The notes under the pieces are model-generated. The model saw nothing but the letters and a program-made list of their open reading frames with translations. It was not told the origin of the DNA and ran no database searches. The translations under genes were made by a program, and so were the position numbers. This document shows, piece by piece, positions 16,332 through 24,043 of a stretch of DNA of 56,235 bases. How positions within the stretch are numbered: the stretch's first letter is position 1; each line of letters opens with the position of its first letter. The DNA lies in assembly GCA_936920195.1 (NCBI GenBank), contig CAKZHE010000060.1, forward strand, positions 1-56,235. The letters are read 5' to 3'. Origin of the DNA: an uncultured cyanobacterium. GTDB lineage: Bacteria; Cyanobacteriota; Cyanobacteriia; Cyanobacteriales; FACHB-T130.

Positions 16332-17980
16332 TTCACCGCACTGGTAGGCAGAATTTTGCAAGCATCATGACAGCGAGCGTCTAGGGAGCAGCAGAGGGAA
16401 CAGATGGAGCCGTCGTAAATGGGGCAGAAGGCCATATCTTTTTTATGATATTCGTATTGGCAGATGCAACAGGTTAAGGTTTCGGTTGCGACATCTTGGT
16501 AAAAGTCTACGTCCTGTCGGGCTAGGTAATATTTACTTTTGGTCAGCAGGGCAATAATTGGTACTAGGATTATAGCTAAACCGAGGGCGATAAAGGGGGA
16601 GAATGCCTGCGCCATTGGACCAAGCATTCCAAAAAAGGCGACTAGGGAAACGACGGAAGCAATCAGGGTGGAGCCGAAGCCCACGGGATTGATATTGTAG
16701 AGGTGCGCTCGCTTAAATTCAATATAGGGCGGACTGAGACCTAATGGTTTGTTAATTACCAAGTCGGCAACTAAGGCTCCAATCCAGGCGATCGCTACGT
16801 TAGAATAAAATCCTAGGACTTTCTCTAAGGTATGGAAAACTCCAAATTCCATTAAGAGGAGTGCGATCGCCACATTAAATACTAGCCAAATTACTCTGCC
16901 GGGATGGGCATGAGTCAGCCGAGAAAAGAAGTTTGACCAAGCCAAAGAACCAGCGTAGGCATTGGTAACATTAATTTTAATTTGGGATAGTACCACAAAA
17001 AATGTTGCTACTGCCAGCACTATCGCCGGATTAGCAAACATGGCTTCAAAGCCCAATAAATACATTTGAATTGGCTCGTGTGCTTTTTCTAAAATCACGC
17101 CCCGATCGACTGCTAAGGTAGTTAAAAAGGAACCTCCCAACTGTTTCAACGCCCCTAAAATAATCCAGCCGGGACCTGCCAACAGTACCGCTAACCACCA
17201 TTTAAACCGATTGTCGCTAGTTTCATCGGGCATAAAGCGCAAATAATCAACTTGTTCGCCAATTTGAGCAATTAAGGATAGGGATACGCTAGCTGCTGTG
17301 CCGAATAATAGAGGATCGAAGCCTGCGGGGGCTTTTCCTGTAAAATTGAACCAATTAGTCAAGGTATTGGGTTCCTTAACTAAGATAAAAATATAGGGTG
17401 AAATCATCAAAATCAACCAAATTGGTTGCGTCCAAACTTGTAATTGAGCAATTAAAGTGATGCCAAATACGACTAGGGGAATAATGACAATGGAGCAAAC
17501 AATATAACCTAGGGCGAGGGGCAAGCCAAAGTATAGTTCTAGGGCTTGCGCCATAATTGCTGACTCTAAGGCAAAAAAGATGAAGGTAAAAGAAGCATAA
17601 ATCAAAGAAGTAATTGTGGAACCAATATAACCAAAACCCGAACCACGAGTCAGCAAGTCCATGTCAATGTTATATTTCGCCGCATAGTAAGTAATTGGAA
17701 TCCCTGTTAAAAAAATGATCGCAGCGGCGGCTAAAATCCCCCAGAAAGCATTAATAAATCCATAACTGATCGTAATAGAACCGCCAATGGCTTCTAGAGC
17801 TAAAAAAGATATTCCCCCTAATGCCGCATTAGCAACTATAAATTCTGACCATTTGCGGAAGGATGCCGGAGCATAACGGAGGGCATAATCTTCCAACATC
17901 TCGTTTGCCACCCAGCCGTTGTATTCTCGTCTCGCATTGGCAATCTTTCCACTTCTAAAATATTTTTTTTCTCGCGACAT
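16328..17980 (-). CDS. NCS1-family (cytosine/purine permease-like) protein with Cys-rich C-terminus
   Basis: A 550-residue protein with about twelve membrane helices in NCS1 (purine-cytosine permease) order. ALRYAPASFRKWSEF precedes helix 1; TGIPITYYAAKYNIDMDLLTRGSGFGYIGS and IGEQVDYLRFMPD lie in the expected inner regions. After helix 12 (about residue 485) the protein adds a tail with nine Cys and one His between 504 and 541: C504, C505, C507, C519, C527, C530, C531, C537, C541. This looks like a small metal-binding module. A similar tail follows transporter domains in some sensor kinases (my recollection of the family). It may transport a nucleobase-like compound, sense one, or both. It is co-transcribed with DUF58 and divergent from a histidine kinase gene. 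Confidence 0.85.
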   Translation of the reverse strand: MSREKKYFRSGKIANARREYNGWVANEMLEDYALRYAPASFRKWSEFIVANAALGGISFLALEAIGGSITISYGFINAFWGILAAAAIIFLTGIPITYYAAKYNIDMDLLTRGSGFGYIGSTITSLIYASFTFIFFALESAIMAQALELYFGLPLALGYIVCSIVIIPLVVFGITLIAQLQVWTQPIWLILMISPYIFILVKEPNTLTNWFNFTGKAPAGFDPLLFGTAASVSLSLIAQIGEQVDYLRFMPDETSDNRFKWWLAVLLAGPGWIILGALKQLGGSFLTTLAVDRGVILEKAHEPIQMYLLGFEAMFANPAIVLAVATFFVVLSQIKINVTNAYAGSLAWSNFFSRLTHAHPGRVIWLVFNVAIALLLMEFGVFHTLEKVLGFYSNVAIAWIGALVADLVINKPLGLSPPYIEFKRAHLYNINPVGFGSTLIASVVSLVAFFGMLGPMAQAFSPFIALGLAIILVPIIALLTKSKYYLARQDVDFYQDVATETLTCCICQYEYHKKDMAFCPIYDGSICSLCCSLDARCHDACKILPTSAVK

Positions 17981-18378
17981 ATCTCTAGGATGGTGTTATC
18001 CTCTTTTAGTTTAAATTCTTAATTTGCCCTTAAAAAAAATCAGCGATCGCTTACGAATACAATTACCCTTGATTATTCATAGTCGATTATAAAATTATTT
18101 CCTGGTAAATTCTGTATTTTTAAATACACAATTTTTTGACAAACTCAGGCTTAATACAATTTAATTGGGCAAATGTCAAGATAAAATATTCGGAGAGGGT
18201 GGGCGATCGCTCGACCAGACTAATTAAAAATACGGAGATTGGACTAGCTTTAATCAAATCGAGAGATTCAAGAAATTTTGGTGAAGTTGCCCCACCACCA
18301 AGGATTAACTGGTATATCTATAGCAACGCATCGCGATCATTAAAGATTTTTCTCTAGCTGAAGTGTTTATGAGCAACG
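17981..18378. other. Divergent intergenic region of NCS1 permease and histidine kinase genes
   Basis: This 398-base A/T-rich gap must carry promoters for both divergent genes. It contains two GCGATCGC sites. A 73-codon plus-strand ORF (18136-18357) inside it has no recognisable features and is not called. No repeat family of this window occurs here. Confidence 0.5.
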
Positions 18379-21153
18379 ATGGCGATCGCCATTATAACTA
18401 AAAATCTTAAGTTGTGGAGTTTTGGAAAGATGTGGCAGCAAACAACAGCATTTAAAATTGGTTCCCAAGTTGTAGTTAGGCGATTTTTAACGGTTTTCTT
18501 GCCTTTGTCAGCAGTAGCCGCAGGCATTTTTGCAGCTATTTACCACGAGGGAGTTAAAAATGATACCTCTGAGTTGATGGCGAAAGAAACTGGGAAAGTT
18601 AAACTGCAATCGCAATTAGTGACTAGGAATTTTGAGCCGGTTATTTCAGATTTAATGGTATTTGCTACTCACACCAGTTCTCATCTCGTCAATTACCGCG
18701 ATGATCGCCCTCAACACGAAACCCTAGCCCAAGCATATCAGATTCTAGCTAAATACAAAAAGTTATACCATCGAATTCAATTATTAGACCAAACAGGTAA
18801 AGAGTCCATTAGAGTAGATTTTATTGACAATCAGTCCCCCATTGCCAAGCAAGTTAATTCCCCAACTGTCAAAGATAATTTGGATTTAAAACAACTTTAT
18901 AGTTTGGCGAAAGAGGAAGTATATATTTCTCCCTTATTTCTAGACTTTGACCAAAGTAAAGCCAACCCAACTCCCAAACCCCTAATTACCTTTGGTACGC
19001 CAATATTTAACAGTCAAGGCCAAAAACAGGGAGTTTTAATTTTTCAGCACTTTGGCGAAAAAATTCTCCAGAATTTCTCCAAACCAAATCATAATTACCG
19101 CAGCGAATCCATGCTGCTGAATGGGGAAGGATTTTGGCTAAAAGGGACAAATCCTGCCGAAGAATGGGGTTTTATGTATCCCGAACGTCAAAACCAAACC
19201 TTTAAAAACCGCTTTGCTAGGGAATGGCAAAAGATTTCCCAACTTGACTCCGGACAATTTCAAACCGCTGATGGGATCTTTACTTTTGAAACTGTTTATC
19301 CGCTCTTGGAGGCACAAAAATATAATCAACCGGGAGAACAAGTTTTAACCACCAGTAAAATTAACAACAGCAATCGCACCTATAATTGGAAAATTGTCTC
19401 TCGGCTATCTCCAGAGGTTTTAAACTCTCGCGCCACCAAGCTTGTAAATCAATTAGCCCAATTATATTCCGGGTTAATTGTCTTAATTGGTTTGGCGGCT
19501 TGGTGGCTAGTTTTAGCACAGGAAAGTCGCCAATTAGCTCAAGCCGAATTAGAGCAGTCGGAAGCGGAAATAGCCGCCTTAGCCCAACAAAAGGATTTAC
19601 TGAATCGTCGCTTATCTAGTCAGATTCTCAATTCCCTAGATTTGGAAACGATTTTAAACAATGCTGTCAGAGAAATTCGGAGTTTATTACAAATAGATCG
19701 CTGTCAGTTTCTGTGGTATCAAGTTGAGGAAGAAGAGTTAAATTTTGACTTGCAGTATGAAGCCTGCAACCCAGATTTATCAAGTTTGCCCAAATATACT
19801 TCCGAAAGTGCCACTAAAATTATTGGTGAAACTATTTTACAACTCGCTCTGCTCCCCCAAGGGGCTTTTTGTCATCGCGATATTTTAGGAGAACGGGGTT
19901 GGCAATGCCGCTTAGTACAGGTAGATAGTATTGCGGCTGAACCTCGAATTTCTCAGGAAAACCAGCAGCAATTACTTGAGATGGGGATTACTTCCCTATT
20001 AGCAGTATCCCTGCATACTAATTCGGGAAGGATTGGGGCGATTGTTTGCGAAGATGGCAATCGCCTACACCATTGGCATGATGATGAAATTGAGGCTTTA
20101 CAAGCGATCGCCGATCAACTAGCGATCGCCATCGATCAATCGGAATTATACCACCAAAGTCGGGCTGCCGCAGCAGTGGCGATCGCCCAAGCCGAACAAC
20201 TCAGTGTCACCTTAGAAAATCTCAAGCAGGCGCAAACCCAATTAATTCAAAGTGAAAAAATGTCCAGTTTGGGAATGTTGGTAGCGGGGGTAGCCCATGA
20301 AATCAACAACCCGATTAACTTTATTTACGGGAATTTGAGCCATGCCGATGAGTATGCTCAAGAATTATTAGCCCTAGTCGATCTGTATCAAAAGTATTAT
20401 CCCCAACCTGCGGTGGAAATTCAAGACCGGATTGAAAATTCAGATCTGGACTTTTTGCGGGGTGATTTGCCCAAGTTGCTCGCTTCGATGAAAGTTGGGG
20501 CAGAAAGGATTCGGGAAATTGTCCTGACTTTGCGGAATTTCTCCCGGTTAGATGAGGCAGCGATGAAACCTGTAGATATCAAAGAAGGCATCGACAGCAC
20601 GTTACTAATTCTCCAAAATCGGCTGAAGGAGAAATCCAACTTTCCCCTAATTAAGATTGTTAAAGAGTATGGCGATCTGCCTTTAGTTACCTGCTATGCT
20701 GGACAACTAAATCAGGTCTTTATGAATATTATTGGTAATGCTATTGATGCCATTGAGCAGTGTTATCCCCAGTATCAGTTAAATGGGATTCCGGCTCCCG
20801 CCAGTCAAATTACGATTCGGACAGAACTTTCCCCGTCAGGAAGTCATGCCCGAATTATAATTGCCGATAATGGATTGGGGATGAGTGAAGAAGTGCGATC
20901 GCAGTTATTCGATCCTTTTTTTACCACTAAACCCGTAGGCAAAGGTACGGGCTTAGGACTTTCCATCAGTTATCAGATTGTGGTAGAAAAGCACAATGGG
21001 GCAATTTGGTGCGTCTCTGAACTAGGCAAAGGAACGGAATTTTACCTTGAAATTCCTCTGGGGCAAGAGCAGATTGCGGCAGTCAATGGTAATGGCAAGA
21101 AATCAGCAACTAGCGGCGAGATGAAAGTTCTGCAATCTTTATATCAAGGGTAA
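18379..21153 (+). CDS. Sensor histidine kinase with extracytoplasmic sensor and GAF domain
   Basis: A 924-residue membrane kinase. TM1 is at about residues 34-55 and TM2 at about 358-378. The roughly 300 residues between them form an extracytoplasmic Cache-like sensor (HRIQLLDQTGKESIRVDF, GVLIFQHFGE). A coiled stretch leads to a GAF domain (about 418-590, LNSLDLETILNNAVREIR to LAIAIDQSELY). HisKA follows, with phospho-acceptor H640 in GVAHEINNP. The HATPase_c domain has NQVFMNIIGNAIDAIEQ (about 778-794), IADNGLGMS and GKGTGLGLS. No receiver domain is attached and no regulator gene is adjacent. An alternative start is the ATG at 18430 (MWQQTTAFKIG). Divergent placement next to the NCS1 permease hints at a joint sensory role. 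Confidence 0.9.
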   Translation: MAIAIITKNLKLWSFGKMWQQTTAFKIGSQVVVRRFLTVFLPLSAVAAGIFAAIYHEGVKNDTSELMAKETGKVKLQSQLVTRNFEPVISDLMVFATHTSSHLVNYRDDRPQHETLAQAYQILAKYKKLYHRIQLLDQTGKESIRVDFIDNQSPIAKQVNSPTVKDNLDLKQLYSLAKEEVYISPLFLDFDQSKANPTPKPLITFGTPIFNSQGQKQGVLIFQHFGEKILQNFSKPNHNYRSESMLLNGEGFWLKGTNPAEEWGFMYPERQNQTFKNRFAREWQKISQLDSGQFQTADGIFTFETVYPLLEAQKYNQPGEQVLTTSKINNSNRTYNWKIVSRLSPEVLNSRATKLVNQLAQLYSGLIVLIGLAAWWLVLAQESRQLAQAELEQSEAEIAALAQQKDLLNRRLSSQILNSLDLETILNNAVREIRSLLQIDRCQFLWYQVEEEELNFDLQYEACNPDLSSLPKYTSESATKIIGETILQLALLPQGAFCHRDILGERGWQCRLVQVDSIAAEPRISQENQQQLLEMGITSLLAVSLHTNSGRIGAIVCEDGNRLHHWHDDEIEALQAIADQLAIAIDQSELYHQSRAAAAVAIAQAEQLSVTLENLKQAQTQLIQSEKMSSLGMLVAGVAHEINNPINFIYGNLSHADEYAQELLALVDLYQKYYPQPAVEIQDRIENSDLDFLRGDLPKLLASMKVGAERIREIVLTLRNFSRLDEAAMKPVDIKEGIDSTLLILQNRLKEKSNFPLIKIVKEYGDLPLVTCYAGQLNQVFMNIIGNAIDAIEQCYPQYQLNGIPAPASQITIRTELSPSGSHARIIIADNGLGMSEEVRSQLFDPFFTTKPVGKGTGLGLSISYQIVVEKHNGAIWCVSELGKGTEFYLEIPLGQEQIAAVNGNGKKSATSGEMKVLQSLYQG

Positions 21154-21161
21154 AACAGTAG

Positions 21162-21188
21162 GGGCAATCCCCCCGTGGTTGCCCCCGA
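21162..21188. repeat. Palindrome GGGGCAATCCCCCCGTGGTTGCCCC
   Basis: A short hairpin, GGGGCAA...TTGCCCC, found as the core of several elements in this window (about 3377, 30219, 45094 and 51364, and inverted near 26497). Here it stands alone, 8 bases after the histidine kinase stop codon. Confidence 0.75.
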
Positions 21189-21266
21189 TTTCTAGAAATG
21201 TAAGCAATGTAACTGTACTAGCTGGAAAAACTTGCTAAAACCAATAAAAAAATCAGGAGTATTCCC

Positions 21267-21617
21267 ATGGCATACACCTTTGAGATTTTAGGCGTTTCCC
21301 CCATCCTCTACTTCTTCAATCAGCAACAAGAAGTAATTCAAGCCAAACCCCAGATTGCCGTAGAATATTTATCTTCCTATCAATGCACCCTGGATGCTTT
21401 GCTGGAGTCGGCAGAAACTGTGCGTTGCAAGCATGGTTGGGATTTGGAAGGGGTGGTGCAAACCATGATAGACTTTTGGGTCAAGAACTCTGATACCGTC
21501 CGCTATTGGAAATTCCGCCTAGAGGATGCTGGCAAGGAAAACTTGTTAGTGTCCAGAGTGGCAGATATGAAAGGATTGCAAACTGAGTTTGAATTGCTTT
21601 TAAACAAAAAAGTTTAG
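21267..21617 (+). CDS. Conserved-looking small protein, function unknown
   Basis: A 116-residue soluble protein I cannot assign. It starts MAYTFEILGVSPILYFFNQQ and has mixed helix and strand character, with several aromatic residues (FWVKNSDTVRYWKF) and an acidic helix at the end (GLQTEFELLLNKK). AGGAG lies seven bases ahead of the ATG, so the start is well supported. It sits 113 bases after the sensor kinase gene on the same strand and could be read with it, although a palindrome separates them. Confidence 0.7.
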   Translation: MAYTFEILGVSPILYFFNQQQEVIQAKPQIAVEYLSSYQCTLDALLESAETVRCKHGWDLEGVVQTMIDFWVKNSDTVRYWKFRLEDAGKENLLVSRVADMKGLQTEFELLLNKKV

Positions 21618-21753
21618 CCAGATATCGGGAATGTCTTGTACTTGGCAAATTTTCAGCGCTGTCCGCAAGCACTATCATCTGGACTGACTTGAAAAAATCT
21701 CCAGGCTTCTTTAATGAGGGGATTGCTTACCTACTGATTTGCCTCGAAAACCT

Positions 21754-21858
21754 TTAAAATCAGCTTTGGTTGAAGATGAATTCAGATATATGGGCGCACC
21801 TTCTCCATTATGAGAGCAGCATACCAAATCGGCGAAAAAATAGCAAGGGGGTAAAGAC
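21754..21858. repeat. Diverged direct repeat, copy 1
   Basis: A block of about 105 bases (containing AGATGAATTCAGATATATGG and CATACCAAATCGGC) recurs at 22531-22633 in the same orientation with a few differences. The two copies flank the KGK-domain gene. Weaker similarity (AGGCTTCTTTAATGAGGGG versus AAGCTTCTTTAAGAAGGGG) extends about 50 bases to the left. It is the main content of the 340-base gap before that gene. Confidence 0.85.
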
Positions 21859-21957
21859 GCGGGTGTTCCTATCCTTTCATTAAATTGCAATCCGCATACA
21901 TCATCTAAAGGGACACTTTTGTGGGGATACTAGAGATTGGTGATTTGGTAAGTTGTC

Positions 21958-22329
21958 ATGAGTGAAGAACCAATCCTTTTAGGCGATATCGATGTGGTAT
22001 TTGTTAACAATCTTCAATCTTGCGGGTTTGCCCATGGGCATCAAACATTTATAACGACTGAGCTTAAGAACGGAATAAGCCGCCTGATCCAGTTAGGAGC
22101 CAGAGGTTCATCAGTTGTAGGAGATAATTGGGTTGAAAACGGAGTAGATTGCCGTGCTATATTTCCTGGCTCCAATGGCTGGAAAGATGGCAAGGTTTTC
22201 ATTACTGTTTTATTCGTCCCCAGTCAAGTAGAGGCGGTTGAAGCTGAATTGGTGGATGAAGTGCGACAAATAGCCCCCAGCCCAATGGAATCAGAAACTA
22301 CTCCAACAGATTCAATATCAGGTTTGTAA
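21958..22329 (+). CDS. KGK-domain family protein
   Basis: A 123-residue protein resembling the cyanobacterial KGK family (PF08872). The C-terminal half has the typical order W....GVDCRAIFPGSNGW, then KDGKVFITVLFVPSQ, where KDGKV stands at the KGKV site. The first half has DIDVVFVNN...F.HGHQTF. The last 35 residues are acidic and low complexity. The function of the family is unknown. It lies between two copies of a diverged direct repeat, suggesting local duplication or shuffling. ATG 21958 is preceded by a weak purine-rich stretch only. Confidence 0.7.
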   Translation: MSEEPILLGDIDVVFVNNLQSCGFAHGHQTFITTELKNGISRLIQLGARGSSVVGDNWVENGVDCRAIFPGSNGWKDGKVFITVLFVPSQVEAVEAELVDEVRQIAPSPMESETTPTDSISGL

Positions 22330-22530
22330 CCGCTTTGTTTTATTCGTCGTAGCTGGAATTAGAGGAGAAATGGCGATCGCTTGTCTCTTCGGTATAACCC
22401 AACGCCATGCCTATCAATACGGGGTTTTCTGCTTCAACTCAGGTACTGCCTGTCAAAAAAGATCGCCAAGCTTCTTTAAGAAGGGGTTGGCTGAGTAACT
22501 AATTTAGCTCTGGATAACCCCGAAAGCTTT

Positions 22531-22633
22531 TAAAATCGGCTTTAGTTGAAGATGAATTCAGATATATGGGCGCACCTTTTCCATTATGAGAATAGCATAC
22601 CAAATCGGCAAAAAAATAGCAAGGGGTAAAGAA
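22531..22633. repeat. Diverged direct repeat, copy 2
   Basis: Second copy of the block described at 21754-21858, lying between the KGK gene and the Uma2 gene. The rest of the 399-base gap (22330-22728) has no recognisable gene. Confidence 0.85.
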
Positions 22634-22670
22634 TACTTTTTTTAAACCACTTTTTGCTCGCCCATTTCTA

Positions 22671-22699
22671 TCTCAATCGAGCCTGAAAAATTCAAGTAT
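22671..22699. repeat. Short direct repeat, left copy, next to Uma2 gene
   Basis: TCTCAATCGAGCCTGAAAAA followed by TTCAAGTA is repeated with small changes at 23620-23648 (TCTCAATCGAGCCTGAACA followed by TTCAAGTA). The two copies bracket the Uma2 gene at 22729-23346. Confidence 0.75.
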
Positions 22700-22728
22700 T
22701 ACCGCCGGAATAAAAACCGAGGATTCGC

Positions 22729-23346
22729 TCAAAGGGCAGCTAAGATCTGCTCAATTGTCAGGGCTAATTCCGGGAAAGTTCGCGATGCAATCTTTTGGGT
22801 ATCTTGATAAGCAGTCAACTGGTAAATACCCTGTTCGTCAAGAAGACAAACAAACACAGTCGGCATTTTGGGATTGCCTAAATAGTTACGGCTACCAATG
22901 GCTAAATAATCCACAATCCAATATTCAACTATACCCAAGCGTTGATATTCATCCAGTTTGTCTATATAGTCATCTTCCCAATTTGTAGATACTATTTCTA
23001 CAGCTAGTTGCAGCGGTTCAACCAAGGCAGTGTAAGCGTAGGGGTTCGAGTCCCAAATGCTTTTGTCCACTACACTTACATCAGGTTGACGACCCTGGGC
23101 TTGACCTTCTGAAGTCAGGGTTTTGATCGTAATGCGACCAGATACCCGATAATTTAGATTTAAGCGTCTAACTTCTGCTTTGAAAGTATCAGCAATAAAC
23201 TCCGCCACATTGTCGTGCTTTCTAGTGGGTAATAACCTCATAATTTCTCCATTGACCAATTCATAGGAACCCTCGTCATCCGGGAGTTGTGCTATAAATT
23301 GTTCAAAAGTTAGGTTTTGCTTGGGTTTGCTGGTAGTTATGGTCAT
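22729..23346 (-). CDS. Uma2 family endonuclease-fold protein
   Basis: A 205-residue Uma2/DUF820 protein. It has LTFEQFIAQLPDDEGSYELVNGEI near the N-terminus, QPDVSVVD (putative metal-site Asp), LAVEIVSTNWEDDYIDKLDEY (Glu and Lys positions) and LGIVEYWIVDY, followed by a C-terminal strand region with VFVCLLDEQGIYQL. It is not a close copy of the Uma2 protein at 11186-11776. Short direct repeats flank the gene, which fits recent arrival or excision-type movement. Role in the cell unknown. Confidence 0.87.
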   Translation of the reverse strand: MTITTSKPKQNLTFEQFIAQLPDDEGSYELVNGEIMRLLPTRKHDNVAEFIADTFKAEVRRLNLNYRVSGRITIKTLTSEGQAQGRQPDVSVVDKSIWDSNPYAYTALVEPLQLAVEIVSTNWEDDYIDKLDEYQRLGIVEYWIVDYLAIGSRNYLGNPKMPTVFVCLLDEQGIYQLTAYQDTQKIASRTFPELALTIEQILAAL

Positions 23347-23682
23347 GGCTTGCCAGAAGGTATGGGATGATGAACCAAAGAAGTATATGGGTATCTAATA
23401 ATAACTTCATTCCATATAATCTTTAAAGTCTTCTTTTTGCCTATCGCTAGTATAGCTCATAAATTGTGAGCGATCGCACTCCCAATAAAAAAGCGATCGC
23501 CCTCCCGACAAACAGCGATCTCAAGAGCAGCACGCGCTTCGCGATCGCATACATTAGGCATTTGGCGTAGGCGTAGCCCGTCGTAGACATCGTACTAAGA
23601 AAATATTGCTAATATTCCATCTCAATCGAGCCTGAACATTCAAGTAAGTTAAGGCAACTTTAGGGTAGCAGTAGAGACGTTT
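23347..23682. other. Repeat-rich intergenic region
   Basis: No gene seen. The 336 bases hold several HIP1 sites (AGCGATCGC), a GGCGTAGGCGTAGCCCGTCG motif common as an interspersed repeat in cyanobacteria (a relative lies near 37469), and the right copy of the short direct repeat (23620-23648). Confidence 0.6.
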
Positions 23683-23919
23683 TTAACTGCAAGATCCACC
23701 CGTCACAACAACAGTGGCTGGTTGTAGGTTAGTAGTACTAAAAACAGTACTAAATGATGACTGTTGTGGATTAAGTTGCACAGACTGCGATTGACTAACT
23801 TGCAGCGAGAAAGTGGCAGGAGAAGGGGTTGCTTGGGCAAAAGCTCCACCAACTAAACTACCGAAAGCAATCACTGTTGCAAATAAGCAAGATGCTAAGA
23901 CGCGAAATAGACGATTCAT
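23683..23919 (-). CDS. Small secreted protein, 78 residues
   Basis: Starting at MNRLFRVLAS the product has a textbook signal peptide: basic start, hydrophobic core to about residue 24, and cleavage predicted at AFA-QA (after residue 28). The mature part would be about 50 residues, rich in Q, S, T and V with a periodic beta-like pattern (FSLQVSQSQSVQLNPQQS), ending TGGSCS with a single Cys at 77. A GGAG ribosome binding site ten bases ahead supports this start over an upstream Met at 23970. It follows the sigma factor and TPR genes on the same strand (124-base gap). It is not a family I recognise. Confidence 0.75.
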   Translation of the reverse strand: MNRLFRVLASCLFATVIAFGSLVGGAFAQATPSPATFSLQVSQSQSVQLNPQQSSFSTVFSTTNLQPATVVVTGGSCS

Positions 23920-24043
23920 ATTAATAATTCTCCAGGTTGGAAATTGAATTAGTGGTTTTTCTTCCCACACTCTTTAGACGTTTTCCCACCCCAATTTGGG
24001 AATTTTTCGAGTTACGAGCCAATTTTTTCCCAAAAATTCCAAC

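Noticed and set aside
18136..18357. 73-codon ORF between the NCS1 permease and histidine kinase genes
   Set aside because: A/T-rich divergent promoter region; irregular composition; no ribosome binding site seen.
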